From DSOS01 sp035286585 (GTDB lineage: Bacteria; Chloroflexota; Anaerolineae; Anaerolineales; UBA4823), in the NCBI GenBank assembly GCA_035286585.1, contig DATEDC010000223.1, forward strand, positions 1-28,411: DNA of 28,411 bases, in the 5' to 3' direction. The translations under genes were made by a program, and so were the position numbers. Shown piece after piece: positions 28,128-28,411 of the stretch (position 1 is its first letter; each line of letters begins with the position of its first letter). The notes beneath the pieces are model-generated. The model made no database searches, was not told where the DNA came from, and saw nothing but the letters and a program-made list of their open reading frames with translations.

Positions 28128-28411
28128 TGGTCATGAAGAATAACTTAACGCCAGGTCGCCAGGGAGCAAGGGCGCAGAGATACAACGGCTGGTAGGGGCA
28201 GGTCTGTCCATCCACCTCGTTTTCGTCAACCGGCACCCGGTCTGGCTCTGAACCCTGGTTAACCACGGCGAAGACCTGCCCATTCAGTTGTTTTTTTGAA
28301 AAATATGGTCGCTCATTTCGACCATCTTGTTAATCGGTTGCTACATTCCTCGGCGGGTAATCTTGCACCTGATTCAAGCATCCGCGTGAGGGCTGTTGCG
28401 GCATGCCCTGG
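28128..28411. other. Gene-free end of window with inverted repeats
   Basis: No credible coding region is seen. Near the start there is a CGCCAGGTCGCCAGGGAGCA-type stretch resembling another intergenic repeat. GGGCAGGTCT (28196-28205) and AGACCTGCCC (28272-28281) are perfect 10-bp inverted repeats bracketing 66 bases, which include the palindrome TGGTTAACCA. A hairpin ATGGTCG (28305-28311) with CGACCAT (28319-28325) follows. From 28330 to the end I see nothing recognisable. Confidence 0.55.
28196..28281. repeat. Short element bounded by 10-bp perfect inverted repeats
   Basis: The ends GGGCAGGTCT (28196-28205) and AGACCTGCCC (28272-28281) are perfect reverse complements. The 86-base element encodes nothing. 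It could be a miniature dispersed repeat or a long hairpin; no flanking direct duplication is evident. Confidence 0.6.

Noticed and set aside
27495..28136. 213-codon plus-strand frame opposite the acetyltransferase
   Set aside because: It is the complement of a clear GNAT gene and extends through the heptamer array and a dispersed repeat.

Overview
The window looks like a chromosomal segment of a Chloroflexota bacterium, most likely class Anaerolineae. This is inference from content, not a database match. The reasons are two large membrane proteins with the YYY(Y/F)G signature of the Chloroflexi/Archaea 'YYY' (DUF2298) family, GC-rich codon use, an rpoC gene with no rpoB beside it, and gene-poor DNA at the right end packed with short dispersed repeats of a kind common in environmental Chloroflexota. 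No insertion sequence, phage gene, CRISPR array, rRNA or tRNA was seen.

Left part (1-15878): after the 3' end of lepA comes a tightly packed plus-strand run of eight genes. They encode a flippase-like membrane protein (UPF0104 type), a GT4 glycosyltransferase, two class I methyltransferases, a GT39-like membrane protein, a 1663-residue fusion of a GT39-like half to a YYY half, a free-standing YYY protein and a last GT39-like protein. Several junctions overlap (TGATG, ATGA), so this is probably one operon for making or moving a lipid-linked or surface glycan. The product is unknown. The fusion plus its downstream paralogue is the most unusual arrangement in the window.

Middle (15901-18841): cytidylate kinase (cmk) is followed by three tandem, paralogous PlsC-type acyltransferases, a phospholipid-synthesis cluster. 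All three end in a shared RGVY motif. The second has a degenerate acyl-acceptor motif.

Right-middle (18842-26993): an orphan sensor histidine kinase has its own extended -10 promoter. It has an N-terminal membrane module, an extracytoplasmic sensor, HAMP, GAF, PAS, HisKA and HATPase, and carries a perfectly phased 4 x 15 bp repeat. rpoC follows, read from a well-formed promoter (TTGACC-17-TATAAT) that starts inside the kinase gene. A leader of about 295 nt has mutually exclusive pairings, one of which could cover the Shine-Dalgarno. RpoC itself has a long coiled-coil-like clamp insertion. A near-perfect palindromic terminator closes the gene.

Right end (26994-28411): one minus-strand GNAT acetyltransferase, possibly on a leaderless mRNA, sits among at least four families of short repeats.
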